From: Paracoccus alcaliphilus
Lineage (GTDB): Bacteria; Pseudomonadota; Alphaproteobacteria; Rhodobacterales; Rhodobacteraceae
Length of the DNA: 64,000 nucleotides
Direction: 5' to 3'
Assembly: GCF_028553725.1 (NCBI RefSeq)
Contig: NZ_CP067125.1
Coordinates: forward strand, 1 to 64,000
Shown: positions 25,863 to 35,008 of the stretch, piece by piece
Layout: every line of letters begins with the position of its first letter
Position numbering within the stretch: the stretch's first letter is position 1
Translations under genes and position numbers: made by a program
The notes under the pieces: model-generated
The model's input: the letters and a program-made list of their open reading frames with translations, nothing else
The model's database searches: none
Told to the model about the DNA's origin: nothing

Positions 25863-26870
25863 ATGACTGGAATCGCAGTTCTCGGCACCGGCCGCATCGG
25901 CCGCATGCATGCAGAAAACATTGCCGCGCATCCGCGTGCCCGGCTGGCCGGGGTCTATGACATTCATGGACCTTCGGCGCAGGAGGTGGCCCGCAAGCTG
26001 GGCGTGACGCAATTCGATTCGGTCGAGGCCGTGCTGGGATCGGATGATGTGGACGCGGTGCTGATCGCCAGTTCCACCGCCACCCATGCCGACCTGATCG
26101 AGCAGGCGGTGGCGGCCGGCAAGGCGATCCTGTGCGAAAAGCCCATCGACCTGTCGCTGGACCGGGTGAATGCCTGTGCCGCGAAAATCGCCGGCAGCCA
26201 GTTGCCGATCATGCTGGGCTTCGTGCGCCGTCTGGACAGCGGTCATGCGGGCGTGCGCCGGGCCATCGAATCGGGCCGGATCGGCGATCTGCATCAGGTC
26301 ATCATCACCTCGCGCGACCCGGGCATGGCGCCGGATGCCTATATCGAGGTCTCGGGCGGCATCTTTCGCGACATGACCATCCATGACTTCGACATGGCCC
26401 GCTTCATTCTGGGCGAGGAGGTCACCGAGGTCAGTGCCACCGGTTCCCGCCTTGTCGATCCGGCGCTGATGGAACGCTGCGACGATTACGACACGGTGAC
26501 GGTGGTGCTGAAGACCGCTTCGGGCAAGCAGGCGATCATCAACAACTCGCGCCGCGCCGTCTATGGCTATGACCAGCGGGTCGAGGCCTTCGGCAGCGCG
26601 GGCATGGCGATTTCCGACAACCATGCGCTGGATCATGTCCGGCTTTACGGCGAGGGTTTCACCGACCGCGCCGCCGCGCTGAAGGATTTCTTCATCGAAC
26701 GCTATGACGAGGCCTTCGCCGCCGAGATCGACGCCTTCGTGGATGCGGTCGAACAGGGCAAGCCGGTGCCGATCAGTTTCGAGGATGGCAGGCAGGCGCT
26801 GATCCTGGCCGAGGCCGCGATCCGCTCGGCCGCCGAGGGGCGCACGGTCAAGACCGCAGAGATCGGATAA
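25863..26870 (+). CDS. iolG: Inositol 2-dehydrogenase
   Basis: A 335-residue Gfo/Idh enzyme with the IolG pattern: AVLGTGRIGRMHAENIAAHP, catalytic Lys in CEKPIDLSLDRV, FVRRLDSGHAGVRRAI, and the catalytic Asp/His set in FRDMTIHDFDMARF. It oxidises myo-inositol to 2-keto-myo-inositol with NAD+, the first catabolic step. The ATG at 25863 has a GGGAGGAG site; the one at 25842 would use spacer sequence. It leads the plus-strand operon, divergent from iolD. Confidence 0.94.
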   Translation: MTGIAVLGTGRIGRMHAENIAAHPRARLAGVYDIHGPSAQEVARKLGVTQFDSVEAVLGSDDVDAVLIASSTATHADLIEQAVAAGKAILCEKPIDLSLDRVNACAAKIAGSQLPIMLGFVRRLDSGHAGVRRAIESGRIGDLHQVIITSRDPGMAPDAYIEVSGGIFRDMTIHDFDMARFILGEEVTEVSATGSRLVDPALMERCDDYDTVTVVLKTASGKQAIINNSRRAVYGYDQRVEAFGSAGMAISDNHALDHVRLYGEGFTDRAAALKDFFIERYDEAFAAEIDAFVDAVEQGKPVPISFEDGRQALILAEAAIRSAAEGRTVKTAEIG

Positions 26871-26873
26871 GCC

Positions 26874-28304
26874 ATGTATTCGCAATTCGGACTGTTCATC
26901 GACGGCGGCTGGACCCCCGGCACCCAAACGGCCGAAGTCATCTCTCCGGTCACCGAAAAACCGCTGGGGGCCGTGCCGATGGCCACGGCCGAGGACACGA
27001 AGGCGGCGCTGGATGCCGCCGCCCGCGCCCTGCCGCGCCTGCGCGAGATGGGCGGCTTCGCCCGCGCGGACGCGCTGCACAGGGCCGCCGACGAGATGAT
27101 CCGCCGCAGCGACGAGGCCGCGGCCATGATCACCGCCGAGACCGGCAAGCCCATCGCCCAGGCCGGCCGCGAATGGGTGCTGTCCTGCGAGCAGTTCCGC
27201 TGGTTCGCCGAAGAGGCCCGCCGCATCTATGGCCGCGTCATCGACAGCCGCGTGCCCGGCGGGCGCTTCGAGGTCACGCGCGAGCCGGTGGGCATTGTCG
27301 GCGCCTTCACCGCCTGGAACTTCCCCGCCGCCCTGCCGGCCCGCAAGCTGGCCCCGGCGCTGGCGGCGGGCTGTCCGGTGGTGCTGCGCCCGTCCTCGCA
27401 GACGCCGGGCGTGGCGATGGTGATGGTCGATTGCCTGCGCGCCGCCGGCCTGCCGGACGGGGCGGTGAACCTTGTCGTCGGCGCCACCGCCACCACCTAT
27501 GCGCCGATCATGGCCGACAGCCGGGTGCGCAAGGTCAGCCTGACCGGTTCCACCCGCATCGGCCAGCAGATGATCCGCGACGCCGCCGAGACGGTGAAGA
27601 AGGTCAGCATGGAGCTGGGCGGCAACGCGCCGCTGATCGTTTACGACGACGCCGATCTGGATGCGGCGCTGGATCTGACCGTGCCGACCAAGTTCGCCAA
27701 TGCCGGGCAGGTCTGCGTGACGCCGGACCGAATCTTCGTCCATGACAGCCTGCATGACGCCTTCGTTCAGGGCTTCGTGGCGCGGACCGCCGGGATCAAG
27801 CTGGGGGACGGGCTGGACCCGGATACCGGCATGGGGCCGCTGATCAACGGCGGCCGCCTGTCCGAGATCGAATCCATCGTCGCCGATGCCGTCCGGGGTG
27901 GCGCGACGCTGGCCCATGGCGGCCAGCGCCCCGCGCATCTGAACAGCGGCTTCTTCTTCGAGCCCACGGTGCTGACCGATGTGACCGACGACATGAAGGT
28001 GTTCGCCGGGGAAAACTTCGGCCCCATCGCCGCCATCACCCGCTTTTCGACCGAAGACGAGGTGATCCACCGCGCCAATGCCAGCGACATGGGGCTGTCG
28101 GCCTATGCCTTCACCCGCTCGCCCGACCGGGCGCGGCGGATGGTGGCGGCGCTGAAAGCGGGCATGGTCGGCATCAACAGCTTCGCGCTGGCCGCGTCCG
28201 AGGCGCCTTTCGGCGGCACCAATCATTCCGGCATGGGCCGCGAAGGCGGGATCGAGGGGATCGAGGATTACCTCGACACCAAGCTCGCTCAACTCGTGTT
28301 CTGA
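26874..28304 (+). CDS. Aldehyde dehydrogenase, succinate-semialdehyde dehydrogenase-like
   Basis: A 476-residue NAD(P)-dependent aldehyde dehydrogenase. Catalytic Glu is in KKVSMELGGNAP and catalytic Cys in NAGQVCVTPDRIFV. The N-terminal ITAETGKPIAQAGREW and the C-terminal EAPFGGTNHSGMGREGG place it in the GabD/SSADH branch. It lacks the CMALS-type active site of the CoA-acylating malonate-semialdehyde dehydrogenase IolA, so it is not a direct iolA. It starts three bases after iolG. It may oxidise malonate semialdehyde without CoA, or an aldehyde released by the aldolase that follows. Confidence 0.9.
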   Translation: MYSQFGLFIDGGWTPGTQTAEVISPVTEKPLGAVPMATAEDTKAALDAAARALPRLREMGGFARADALHRAADEMIRRSDEAAAMITAETGKPIAQAGREWVLSCEQFRWFAEEARRIYGRVIDSRVPGGRFEVTREPVGIVGAFTAWNFPAALPARKLAPALAAGCPVVLRPSSQTPGVAMVMVDCLRAAGLPDGAVNLVVGATATTYAPIMADSRVRKVSLTGSTRIGQQMIRDAAETVKKVSMELGGNAPLIVYDDADLDAALDLTVPTKFANAGQVCVTPDRIFVHDSLHDAFVQGFVARTAGIKLGDGLDPDTGMGPLINGGRLSEIESIVADAVRGGATLAHGGQRPAHLNSGFFFEPTVLTDVTDDMKVFAGENFGPIAAITRFSTEDEVIHRANASDMGLSAYAFTRSPDRARRMVAALKAGMVGINSFALAASEAPFGGTNHSGMGREGGIEGIEDYLDTKLAQLVF

Positions 28305-28316
28305 GGGGGAAACGCG

Positions 28317-29126
28317 ATGTTCACCAACAAGCTGAAACAGCAATGGGCCGGGGGACGCGCCGCGATCAACGGCTGGCTGTCCATCGGCAATGCCTTCACC
28401 GCCGAGATCATGGCGGCGCAGGGCTACGATTCCGTCACCATCGACGCCCAGCACGGCGCGCTGGATTACGGCGCCGTGCTGCCGATGTTGCAGGCGATGC
28501 GGGCCTCGGGCGTCACGCCCATGGTCCGCGTGCCGTGGCGAGAGCCGGGCGCGATCATGAAGGCGCTGGACGCGGGCGCGCAGGGCATCATCTGCCCGAT
28601 GGTCAACTCGGCCGACGAGGCCGCCGAATTCGTCAGCTACATGCGCTATCCGCCGCATGGCCAGCGCAGCTTCGGCCCGACCCGCGCCGCTGTCGCCTAT
28701 GGCGGTTATGGCGCGGCGGCCAATGATGAGGTGCTGGCGCTGGCGATGATCGAGACGCAGCAGGGCATCGACAATCTGGACGCCATCGCCGCGACGCCGG
28801 GGCTGGACGGCATCTATATCGGCCCCGCCGATCTGACGCTTGGCACGCAGGAGGGCCGTCTGGCCCCCGGCTTCGACCGCGAAGAGCCCGAGATGATCGA
28901 GCTGATCCAGCGCATCCTTGCCGCCTGCAAGGCCAGGGGTATCCGCGCCTGCCTGCATTGCGGCACGCCGGATTATGCCGCGAAGGCCATCAGCTGGGGT
29001 TTCGATCTGACGACCGTTTCGGGCGATTCGCGCCTGCTGGCGGCAGCCGCCGCCGCCTCGGTCGCGACATGGCGCGACCTGACCGGGGCGGGCACCGCGC
29101 CGGCCGGGCAGAAGGGGGGATATTGA
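28317..29126 (+). CDS. HpcH/HpaI-family aldolase
   Basis: A 269-residue class II pyruvate aldolase family member. The start GWLSIGNAFTAEIMAAQGYD and the metal site pieces (TIDAQHGALDYG, MIETQQGIDNLDAI, GIYIGPADLTLGTQ) match the 2-dehydro-3-deoxyglucarate / 4-hydroxy-2-oxo-acid aldolases. Such enzymes split a 2-keto-3-deoxy acid to pyruvate and an aldehyde. It lies between an aldehyde dehydrogenase and a hydroxyacid dehydrogenase, which could take its products. It has no role in the textbook myo-inositol route and points to a side branch for another substrate. Confidence 0.9.
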   Translation: MFTNKLKQQWAGGRAAINGWLSIGNAFTAEIMAAQGYDSVTIDAQHGALDYGAVLPMLQAMRASGVTPMVRVPWREPGAIMKALDAGAQGIICPMVNSADEAAEFVSYMRYPPHGQRSFGPTRAAVAYGGYGAAANDEVLALAMIETQQGIDNLDAIAATPGLDGIYIGPADLTLGTQEGRLAPGFDREEPEMIELIQRILAACKARGIRACLHCGTPDYAAKAISWGFDLTTVSGDSRLLAAAAAASVATWRDLTGAGTAPAGQKGGY

Positions 29127-30100
29127 TGACCCATCTTCTGGTCGCCGGCAAACTCCACCCCGCGGGCGAGGCGCTTTTGCGCGATCTGGCCGCTGCGGGA
29201 ACCATTACCTATGACTATGTCGAAGAGGTGTCAGAACCCTCCTATGCGCCGCTGATCGACAGGGCCGATGCGCTGGTCATCCGCACCCAGCCGCTGTCCG
29301 CCGCGACGGTGGCGCAGGCCGGGCGGCTGAAGGTCGTCTCGCGCCATGGCGTGGGATATGATTCGGTCGATGTCGCGGCGCTGGACCGGCGCGGGATCGC
29401 GCTGACCATCGTCGGCGATGTGAACTCGGTCTCGGTGGCGGAACATGCGATGATGCAGCTGCTGGCCGGGGCCAAGCGGGCGCTGCGCGCCGACCGCGCC
29501 GTGCGCGACCCGGGCCAATGGGGCTGGCGCAACCGGCTGGAGCAGCAGGAGATCAGCGGCAAGCGCCTGCTGATCATCGGCTATGGCCGCACCGGCCAGC
29601 GCCTTGCCCGCATGGCCGCAGGCTTCGAGATGGAGGTCCGCGCCCATGACCCCTGGCTCTCGCGCAAGGGCTGGCCCGCAGGTCCGGTCGATGAGGCCGC
29701 CGATCTGGACCAGGGGCTGGCCTGGGCCGATTGCATCTCGATCCATGTGCCCCGGGCCGACAGGCCGACATTGGGGGCCCGCGAAATCGCGCTGATGAAG
29801 CCCGGCGTCATTCTGGCCAATACCGCCCGCGGCGGCGTCGTCGACGAGGCCGCGCTGGCGGCGGCGCTGGCATCGGGCCATGTCGGCGCGGCGGGGGTCG
29901 ATGTGTTCGACGACGAGCCCCCCACCGGCAATGCGCCGCTGCTGGCCCATGACAATGTGGTGCTGTCCCCGCATATCGCCGGGCTGACCGCCGAATGCGG
30001 CGAACGCATGGCCATCGCCTCGATCCGGAACGCCCTCGGCTTTCTGGACGGAACCATAGACCCGGCCCTTGTGGTCAACCGCGAGTCCCTCCATGCCTGA
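29126..30100 (+). CDS. D-2-hydroxyacid dehydrogenase
   Basis: A 324-residue NAD(P)-dependent enzyme of the D-isomer 2-hydroxyacid family. Rossmann motif GYGRTGQRLARMA, catalytic Arg in NTARGGVVDEAAL, Glu in DVFDDEPPT and His in LSPHIAGLT are all present. It would reduce a 2-keto acid such as hydroxypyruvate or a tartronate-semialdehyde derivative, or run in reverse. The start overlaps the aldolase stop (TGATG) and its end overlaps the next Gfo/Idh gene by eight bases, so four products are tightly co-expressed. Confidence 0.9.
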   Translation: MTHLLVAGKLHPAGEALLRDLAAAGTITYDYVEEVSEPSYAPLIDRADALVIRTQPLSAATVAQAGRLKVVSRHGVGYDSVDVAALDRRGIALTIVGDVNSVSVAEHAMMQLLAGAKRALRADRAVRDPGQWGWRNRLEQQEISGKRLLIIGYGRTGQRLARMAAGFEMEVRAHDPWLSRKGWPAGPVDEAADLDQGLAWADCISIHVPRADRPTLGAREIALMKPGVILANTARGGVVDEAALAAALASGHVGAAGVDVFDDEPPTGNAPLLAHDNVVLSPHIAGLTAECGERMAIASIRNALGFLDGTIDPALVVNRESLHA

Positions 30101-31217
30101 CAAACCCGTCCTGCGTATCGGCCTGATCGGCACCGGCTTCATGGGCAAGGCCCATGTCTTCGGCTTTGCCTCGGCGCCAAAGGTGTTCGACCTGCCCTAC
30201 CGGCTGGAACTGCACACGGTCGCCGACATCACCCCCGAGGCCGCCACCCGCGCCGCGCAAGAGCTGGGCTTTGCCCATGCCACCGCCGACTGGCGCAGCA
30301 TGGTCGAAAACCCCGAAATCGACGTGATCGACATCACCGCCCCCAATGCCCTGCACAAGGAGATGGCGCTGGCCGCCATCGCGGCGGGCAAGCATGTCTA
30401 TTGCGAAAAGCCGCTGGCGCCGCTGGCCTCGGACGCGCGCGAAATGGCCGAGGCCGCCGAGGCCGCCGGGATCACGACCCAAGTCGGGTTCAACTATCTG
30501 TGCAACCCGATGCTGGCGCTGGCCAGACAGATGATCGAGGCAGGTGAACTGGGCGAGATCCGCGGCTATCGCGGCCTGCATGCCGAGGATTACATGGCCG
30601 ATGCCGAAAGCCCCTGGACCTTCCGCCACGATCCGGCGGGCGGCGGCGCGCTGGCCGATATCGGCAGCCATGCGCTGGCCACGGCGGAATTCCTGCTGGG
30701 CCCGATCACCGAGGTCATGGGCGATTGCGTCACCATGATCGGCCAGCGGCCCGACGGCAAGGGCGGCGCGCACGCCGTCGAGGTCGATGACGTGGGCCGC
30801 GCCTTCGTCCGCTTCGCCAATGGCGCGCAGGGATCCATCGAGGGCAACTGGATCGCCACCGGCCGCAAGATGCAGCATGACTTCGAGGTCTATGGCACCA
30901 AGGGCGCGCTGGCCTTCACCCAGGAACGCTTCAACGAGCTGCATTTCTACTCCACCGCCGACGCCCCCGGCCGCCGCGGCCTCCGCCGCATCGAGGCCAG
31001 CCCCGACCACCCCCCTTACGGCCGCTTCTGCGTCGCCCCCGGCCATCAGATCGGCTTCAACGACCTCAAGGCCATCGAGGTCGCAGGCTTCATCCGCGCC
31101 ATCGCAGGACGACAACCCGAACCCTGCAACTTCCGCAAAGGCCTCGCCATCCAGACAATCGTCGAAACAATCCAAGCATCAGCAAAAAAACAAAAATGGA
31201 TGAACGTCGGGCATTGA
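30093..31217 (+). CDS. Gfo/Idh/MocA-family oxidoreductase (plus-strand iol operon)
   Basis: A 374-residue oxidoreductase: GLIGTGFMGKAHVFGF cofactor loop, catalytic Lys in CEKPLAPLASDA, and Asp/His in ADIGSHALATAEFL. The middle segment GFNYLCNPMLALARQMIEAG is family-typical. It is more like glucose-fructose oxidoreductase/IolX-type members than IolG. The last 30 codons are unusually lysine-rich (ASAKKQKWMN). The position at the end of the iolG operon suggests oxidation of an inositol isomer or interconversion with the keto form. Confidence 0.9.
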   Translation: MPDKPVLRIGLIGTGFMGKAHVFGFASAPKVFDLPYRLELHTVADITPEAATRAAQELGFAHATADWRSMVENPEIDVIDITAPNALHKEMALAAIAAGKHVYCEKPLAPLASDAREMAEAAEAAGITTQVGFNYLCNPMLALARQMIEAGELGEIRGYRGLHAEDYMADAESPWTFRHDPAGGGALADIGSHALATAEFLLGPITEVMGDCVTMIGQRPDGKGGAHAVEVDDVGRAFVRFANGAQGSIEGNWIATGRKMQHDFEVYGTKGALAFTQERFNELHFYSTADAPGRRGLRRIEASPDHPPYGRFCVAPGHQIGFNDLKAIEVAGFIRAIAGRQPEPCNFRKGLAIQTIVETIQASAKKQKWMNVGH

Positions 31218-31301
31218 ACCCGCATCCTGCCACTGGCCGCGTCATCGCATATGGCAGACGCGGCCAAAGTCGCATGAGCTGAAATCAGCACTGGCCGACC
31301 T

Positions 31302-31315
31302 GCAATATTCATTGC
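31302..31315. promoter_or_regulatory. GCAA-N6-TTGC operator upstream of the RpiR regulator
   Basis: GCAATATTCATTGC lies 38 bases before the GTG start of the RpiR gene, extended to a perfect 6-bp inverted repeat TGCAAT-N4-ATTGCA. It is placed to give autoregulation. Confidence 0.6.
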
Positions 31316-31352
31316 AAAACTAAGGAGACCCATACCCGCGAAGGAGCCGCCC

Positions 31353-32222
31353 GTGACCGCGCAGAAGCCGCCCGCTGACTATGAAGGACTGATCCGTCTT
31401 ATCCATGATCGCCACGATCAGATGAGCAAGACCTATCAGCGGATCTCGGTCTATCTGACGCAGAATCCGAACGATGTGGCGGTTCATTCCGTCAATGCCA
31501 TCGCCGAACGCTGCGGGATACATGCCTCCAGCTTCGTGCGGTTCGCGCAATCGCTTGGCTATCGCGGTTTCAAGGAATTGCAGGCGCTGTTCCAGCGGCG
31601 CCTTGCCACCGCCGCGCCGGGTTTCGAGGCCCGCGTCAAGGCGCTGGAAAGCGAGCTTGATACAACCGGCGAACGGGGCGAGATGGCCAATCTCAGCGAA
31701 CTCGTCGTGCGCGACATCGCCTCATTGCAAGGGCTGCTGGAAGATGTGGCCGAGGCCGATCTGGCGCTGGCGGCCGATCTGATCTTCAAGGCCGATACGG
31801 TTTACCTGCTGGGCCAGATGCGTTCCGCCCCGGTTGCCGATCTGCTGCGCTATGTGCTGACGATGCTGGGCAAACGCTGCATCCTGCTGGACCCGGCGGG
31901 CGGGCTTTCGACCTATGTCGCGCGCACGATCAGCGAACGCGACCTGCTGATGGCGGTGTCCTTCCGCTTCTATGCCAAAGAGGTGGTGAACATCGCCGAG
32001 GAACTGGGCGAACGCGGCATCGACATCGTCGCGATCACCGACAGCACCCTGTCTCCGCTGGCGAAATCGGCGCGAGTGCTGTTTGCGGTGCCGGAACATG
32101 ATTACACGTTCTCTCGCTCGCTGGCGGCGCCGATGTGTCTGGCTCAGGCGCTGACGGTTTCGGTCGCCGCGCGCATCCAGCAGGACAAATCGCCGCGTAT
32201 TCCGACGGTGACCGGGACATAG
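31353..32222 (+). CDS. RpiR/MurR-family transcriptional regulator, probable inositol repressor
   Basis: A 289-residue protein with an N-terminal HTH_6 domain (residues 20-95: RISVYLTQNPNDVAVHSVNA, ERCGIHASSFVRFAQSLGYR) and a C-terminal SIS sugar-phosphate domain (VYLLGQMRSAPVADLLRYVL, VSFRFYAKEVVNIAEELGER). IolR repressors of Salmonella and rhizobia belong to this family. The start is GTG at 31353 with an AAGGAG site. The sole RpiR gene of the region, it sits between two sets of genes whose promoters carry GCAA-N6-TTGC boxes, and is the natural candidate to bind them. The inducer is probably an inositol breakdown intermediate. Confidence 0.9.
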   Translation: MTAQKPPADYEGLIRLIHDRHDQMSKTYQRISVYLTQNPNDVAVHSVNAIAERCGIHASSFVRFAQSLGYRGFKELQALFQRRLATAAPGFEARVKALESELDTTGERGEMANLSELVVRDIASLQGLLEDVAEADLALAADLIFKADTVYLLGQMRSAPVADLLRYVLTMLGKRCILLDPAGGLSTYVARTISERDLLMAVSFRFYAKEVVNIAEELGERGIDIVAITDSTLSPLAKSARVLFAVPEHDYTFSRSLAAPMCLAQALTVSVAARIQQDKSPRIPTVTGT

Positions 32223-32260
32223 GATCGCCGGGGCAGGGCCCCACCACCCGGTTCGGCATG

Positions 32261-32291
32261 AAAAGACCCGAAGCGCCGGGCGCTTCGGGTC
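32261..32291 (-). terminator. Strong intrinsic terminator between convergent operons
   Basis: A perfect 12-bp stem (GACCCGAAGCGC with GCGCTTCGGGTC, CGG loop) is followed on the minus strand by TTTT. It ends the second sugar-importer operon 24 bases past the permease stop. On the plus strand it lies after the RpiR gene and may stop that transcript weakly. Confidence 0.85.
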
Positions 32292-32314
32292 GGTGTCGTG
32301 ACAAGGGGACGCCT

Positions 32315-33328
32315 TCAGGACGTGCGGGTCCGCGCCTTCTGGCGATAGACATCGGCCACGACGGCGGCGACGATGACCACGCCCTTGACGATTTCCTGAT
32401 AATAGGCATCCGCCCGCAGGAAGGTGAAACCCGACATCATCAGGCCAAGGATCAGCGTCCCGATCACCGTGCCGAAGATCTTGCCGCGCCCGCCCGCCAG
32501 CGATGTGCCGCCGATCACCGCCGCCGCGATGGCGTCCAGCTCGTACATGATGCCCATGCCGGCCTGTGCGGTCTCGGCGCGGGCGGCGGTGACGATGCCG
32601 GCCAGACCCGACAGCAGACCCGCCACGGCATAGACCTTGACCAGATGGTTCTGCACATTGATCCCCGACACCCGCGCGGCCTGCGGATTGGCCCCGATGG
32701 CATAGGTGTATTTGCCGTATCGCGTATATTTCAGCATGATGTGAAAGATCACGGCGACGGCCAGGAAGATGAAGACCGGCCATGCGCCCGACCCGATCAT
32801 GGCAAAGCTGTCGCTGGGGAAAGAGATCGGCTGACCCTTGGTGTACCATTTGGCGATGCCGCGCGCGGTCACCATCATCCCCAGCGTGGCGATGAAGGGC
32901 GGGATGCCGGTTCGTGCGATCAGCTGACCGTTGATGATCCCGGCCAGCAACCCCAGCCCCAGCCCCACCGCCAGAGGCACGATGACCGGCAATCCGGTCA
33001 GGCCGGGATAGACCGCCCGGTCATAACCCGCCGCCTGCGCAAAGCTCATCGCGACCATGGCGGTCATGGCGACGACCGAACCGGAACTGAGGTCGATGCC
33101 GCCGGTGATGATGACCTGCGTGACGCCGATGGCGATGATGCCGACCACCGACACTTGCAGGATCATGATGGTCAGGCGCTGCGGGTTCATCAGGAAGCTT
33201 TGCCCCTGCATGATCCAGCCCAGCAATTCAAAGGTGGCCGCGACACCGAACAGCACCAGCAGGATCCCCAGATCCTGCGGGATTCCGCGCCGTGGCCGCG
33301 AGACGGGTTCTATCTGAACGCTTTCCAT
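32315..33328 (-). CDS. Sugar ABC transporter permease (CUT2, RbsC-like)
   Basis: A 337-residue membrane protein of the RbsC family: GVTQVIITGGIDLSSGSVVA, NGQLIARTGIPPFIATLGMM and AIAAAVIGGTSLAGGRGKIF (separate motifs) are clear. About nine hydrophobic segments. I chose the ATG at 33328 with a GAAGGAG site, rather than 33352. It completes a binding protein-ATPase-permease set that differs from the 13854-16762 system by having a double-domain ATPase. The sugar or cyclitol is unknown; the operator link points to the inositol regulon. Confidence 0.92.
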   Translation of the reverse strand: MESVQIEPVSRPRRGIPQDLGILLVLFGVAATFELLGWIMQGQSFLMNPQRLTIMILQVSVVGIIAIGVTQVIITGGIDLSSGSVVAMTAMVAMSFAQAAGYDRAVYPGLTGLPVIVPLAVGLGLGLLAGIINGQLIARTGIPPFIATLGMMVTARGIAKWYTKGQPISFPSDSFAMIGSGAWPVFIFLAVAVIFHIMLKYTRYGKYTYAIGANPQAARVSGINVQNHLVKVYAVAGLLSGLAGIVTAARAETAQAGMGIMYELDAIAAAVIGGTSLAGGRGKIFGTVIGTLILGLMMSGFTFLRADAYYQEIVKGVVIVAAVVADVYRQKARTRTS

Positions 33329-33373
33329 GATCGATTTTCTCCTTCCCGGCACCCGTCAGGTGCCTCTCACGGC

Positions 33374-34909
33374 TCAGCGCGCCGCCAATTCCATGATTTT
33401 GACCTGACTGGCTTCGTCCCGGTTCAGGATCCCGGTCATATGGCCTTCGTGCATGACCATGATGCGGTCCGACATGCCCAGAATCTCGGGCAATTCGGAC
33501 GAGATCATGATCACCGCCAGACCCTGCGCGGCCAGTCGAGAGATCAGCCGGTGGATTTCCGCCTTGGCGCCAACGTCGATGCCGCGCGTCGGTTCGTCCA
33601 GGATCAGGATGCGCGGATTGGTCAGCAGCCAGCGGGCGATCAGCACCTTCTGCTGATTGCCGCCCGACAGGTTCTCGATCCGCTCTTCCATATTCGGGGT
33701 CTTGACCCGCAGGGTCTTGGACATCCCGTCACACAGGTCGTTGATCCGGCCCTGCTCGACAAAGCCCCGCCGCACCATGTTGTCGCACAGCATCGCCATC
33801 TGCATGTTTTCCAGAATCGACAGCTGCAGGAAGCATCCGGTGTCCTTGCGGTCCTCGGTCAGGAAGGCCATGCCGTGACGCATCGCCTGAAGGGGCGTGG
33901 TGACGGCGACCTCGGTTCCGTCGATCCTGATCTTGCCCGATGTGGCGGGAACGACGCCGAACAGTGCCTCGGCCACGTTAGAACGGCCCGATCCCACCAG
34001 CCCCGCGACGCCAAGGATTTCACCCTTGCGCAGATCGAAGCTGATGTCGTGAAAGGTTCCCTCGACCGTCAGCCCTTCGACCGACAGGATGACATCGCCG
34101 ATCTCGGCCTCTTGCTTGGGGAACATATCGGTGATCTCGCGCCCGACCATCATGCGGATGATGTCGTCGCGGGTGACCTCGCTGCTGGCATGGGTGCCGA
34201 CATAGGTGCCGTCGCGGAAGACCGAAAATTCATCCGCGATCTCGAACAGCTCGTTCATCTTGTGGGTGATATAGACGATGCCGATGCCGCGGGCCTTCAG
34301 GTCGCGGATGATCCGGAACAGATGCTCGACCTCGGTTTCGGTCAGGGCCGATGTCGGCTCATCCATGATCAGGACTTCCGATTCATGGCTGACGGCCTTG
34401 GCGATCTCGACCATCTGGCGCTGCGCGACGGTCAGCAGCCGAACCTCGGCGCGCGGGTCGATGCGGATGCCAAGCCGGTCGAACAGGTCCTGCGTCATCG
34501 CGAACATCCGGCCGTGGTCGATGATCCCGATACGGTTCACCGGCTCTCGGCGGATCCAGATATTCTCGGCCACCGTCATATAGGGCATCAGCGCAAGTTC
34601 CTGATGGATCATCGCGATACCGCGTTCCAGCGCATCCAGCGGGCCGGTAAAGCTGACATCCTCGCCATTCAGACGGATCGTGCCCTGATCGGGGGTATAG
34701 ATCCCCGCGATGATCTTCATCAGCGTGGATTTGCCCGCGCCGTTTTCGCCCATCAGCGCATGCACGGTGCCGCGCCGCAGCCGGAACCGCACATCGTCCA
34801 GCGCCACAACGCCGGGAAACTCCTTGCGGATGCCTTCTATTTCCAGAAGCGTATCGCCCTGTCTTGCCTTGAACCGGTCGATCGCCGCCATGCTCCTCTC
34901 GGAAATCAT
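33374..34909 (-). CDS. Sugar ABC transporter ATP-binding protein, double domain (CUT2, RbsA-like)
   Basis: A 511-residue protein with two ABC domains. The first has GENGAGKST, the degenerate signature [14 protein letters not shown] and [11 protein letters not shown]. The second has a changed Walker A ([14 protein letters not shown]), signature [15 protein letters not shown] and [10 protein letters not shown], as is normal for the C-terminal half of RbsA/MglA proteins. The start at 34909 has a GGGGAGGAA site. It serves the permease at 32315-33328. An attenuator-like hairpin lies between it and the binding-protein gene upstream. Confidence 0.93.
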   Translation of the reverse strand: MISERSMAAIDRFKARQGDTLLEIEGIRKEFPGVVALDDVRFRLRRGTVHALMGENGAGKSTLMKIIAGIYTPDQGTIRLNGEDVSFTGPLDALERGIAMIHQELALMPYMTVAENIWIRREPVNRIGIIDHGRMFAMTQDLFDRLGIRIDPRAEVRLLTVAQRQMVEIAKAVSHESEVLIMDEPTSALTETEVEHLFRIIRDLKARGIGIVYITHKMNELFEIADEFSVFRDGTYVGTHASSEVTRDDIIRMMVGREITDMFPKQEAEIGDVILSVEGLTVEGTFHDISFDLRKGEILGVAGLVGSGRSNVAEALFGVVPATSGKIRIDGTEVAVTTPLQAMRHGMAFLTEDRKDTGCFLQLSILENMQMAMLCDNMVRRGFVEQGRINDLCDGMSKTLRVKTPNMEERIENLSGGNQQKVLIARWLLTNPRILILDEPTRGIDVGAKAEIHRLISRLAAQGLAVIMISSELPEILGMSDRIMVMHEGHMTGILNRDEASQVKIMELAAR

Positions 34910-34971
34910 GTCATTTCCTCCCCTTGCGGAAGGCGAAGCCCTGTCATGTCGCGCCCCGCGCTTTCCGGATC

Positions 34972-35001
34972 AAAAGGACGGGGACATTTCTGCCCCCGTC
35001 C
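34972..35001 (-). terminator. Intra-operon terminator/attenuator after the binding-protein gene
   Basis: GGACGGGG and CCCCGTCC form a perfect 8-bp stem (10-base loop), followed on the minus strand by TTTT at 34975-34972. It begins eight bases beyond the binding-protein stop and 63 bases before the ATPase start. A partial stop here would give more binding protein than transporter, as in many sugar operons. Confidence 0.7.
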
Positions 35002-35008
35002 CGTCAGG

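Noticed and set aside
26874..28304. Assignment as iolA
   Set aside because: The active-site region is of the SSADH type (NAGQVCVTP) and lacks the CMALS-like pattern of CoA-acylating malonate-semialdehyde dehydrogenase.
23886..28958. A 5-kb open frame on the minus strand, 1690 codons
   Set aside because: Only the part from 25757 down is iolD. The rest runs antisense to iolG, the aldehyde dehydrogenase and the aldolase, is rich in His, Arg and Gly, and has no domain; high GC makes such frames common.
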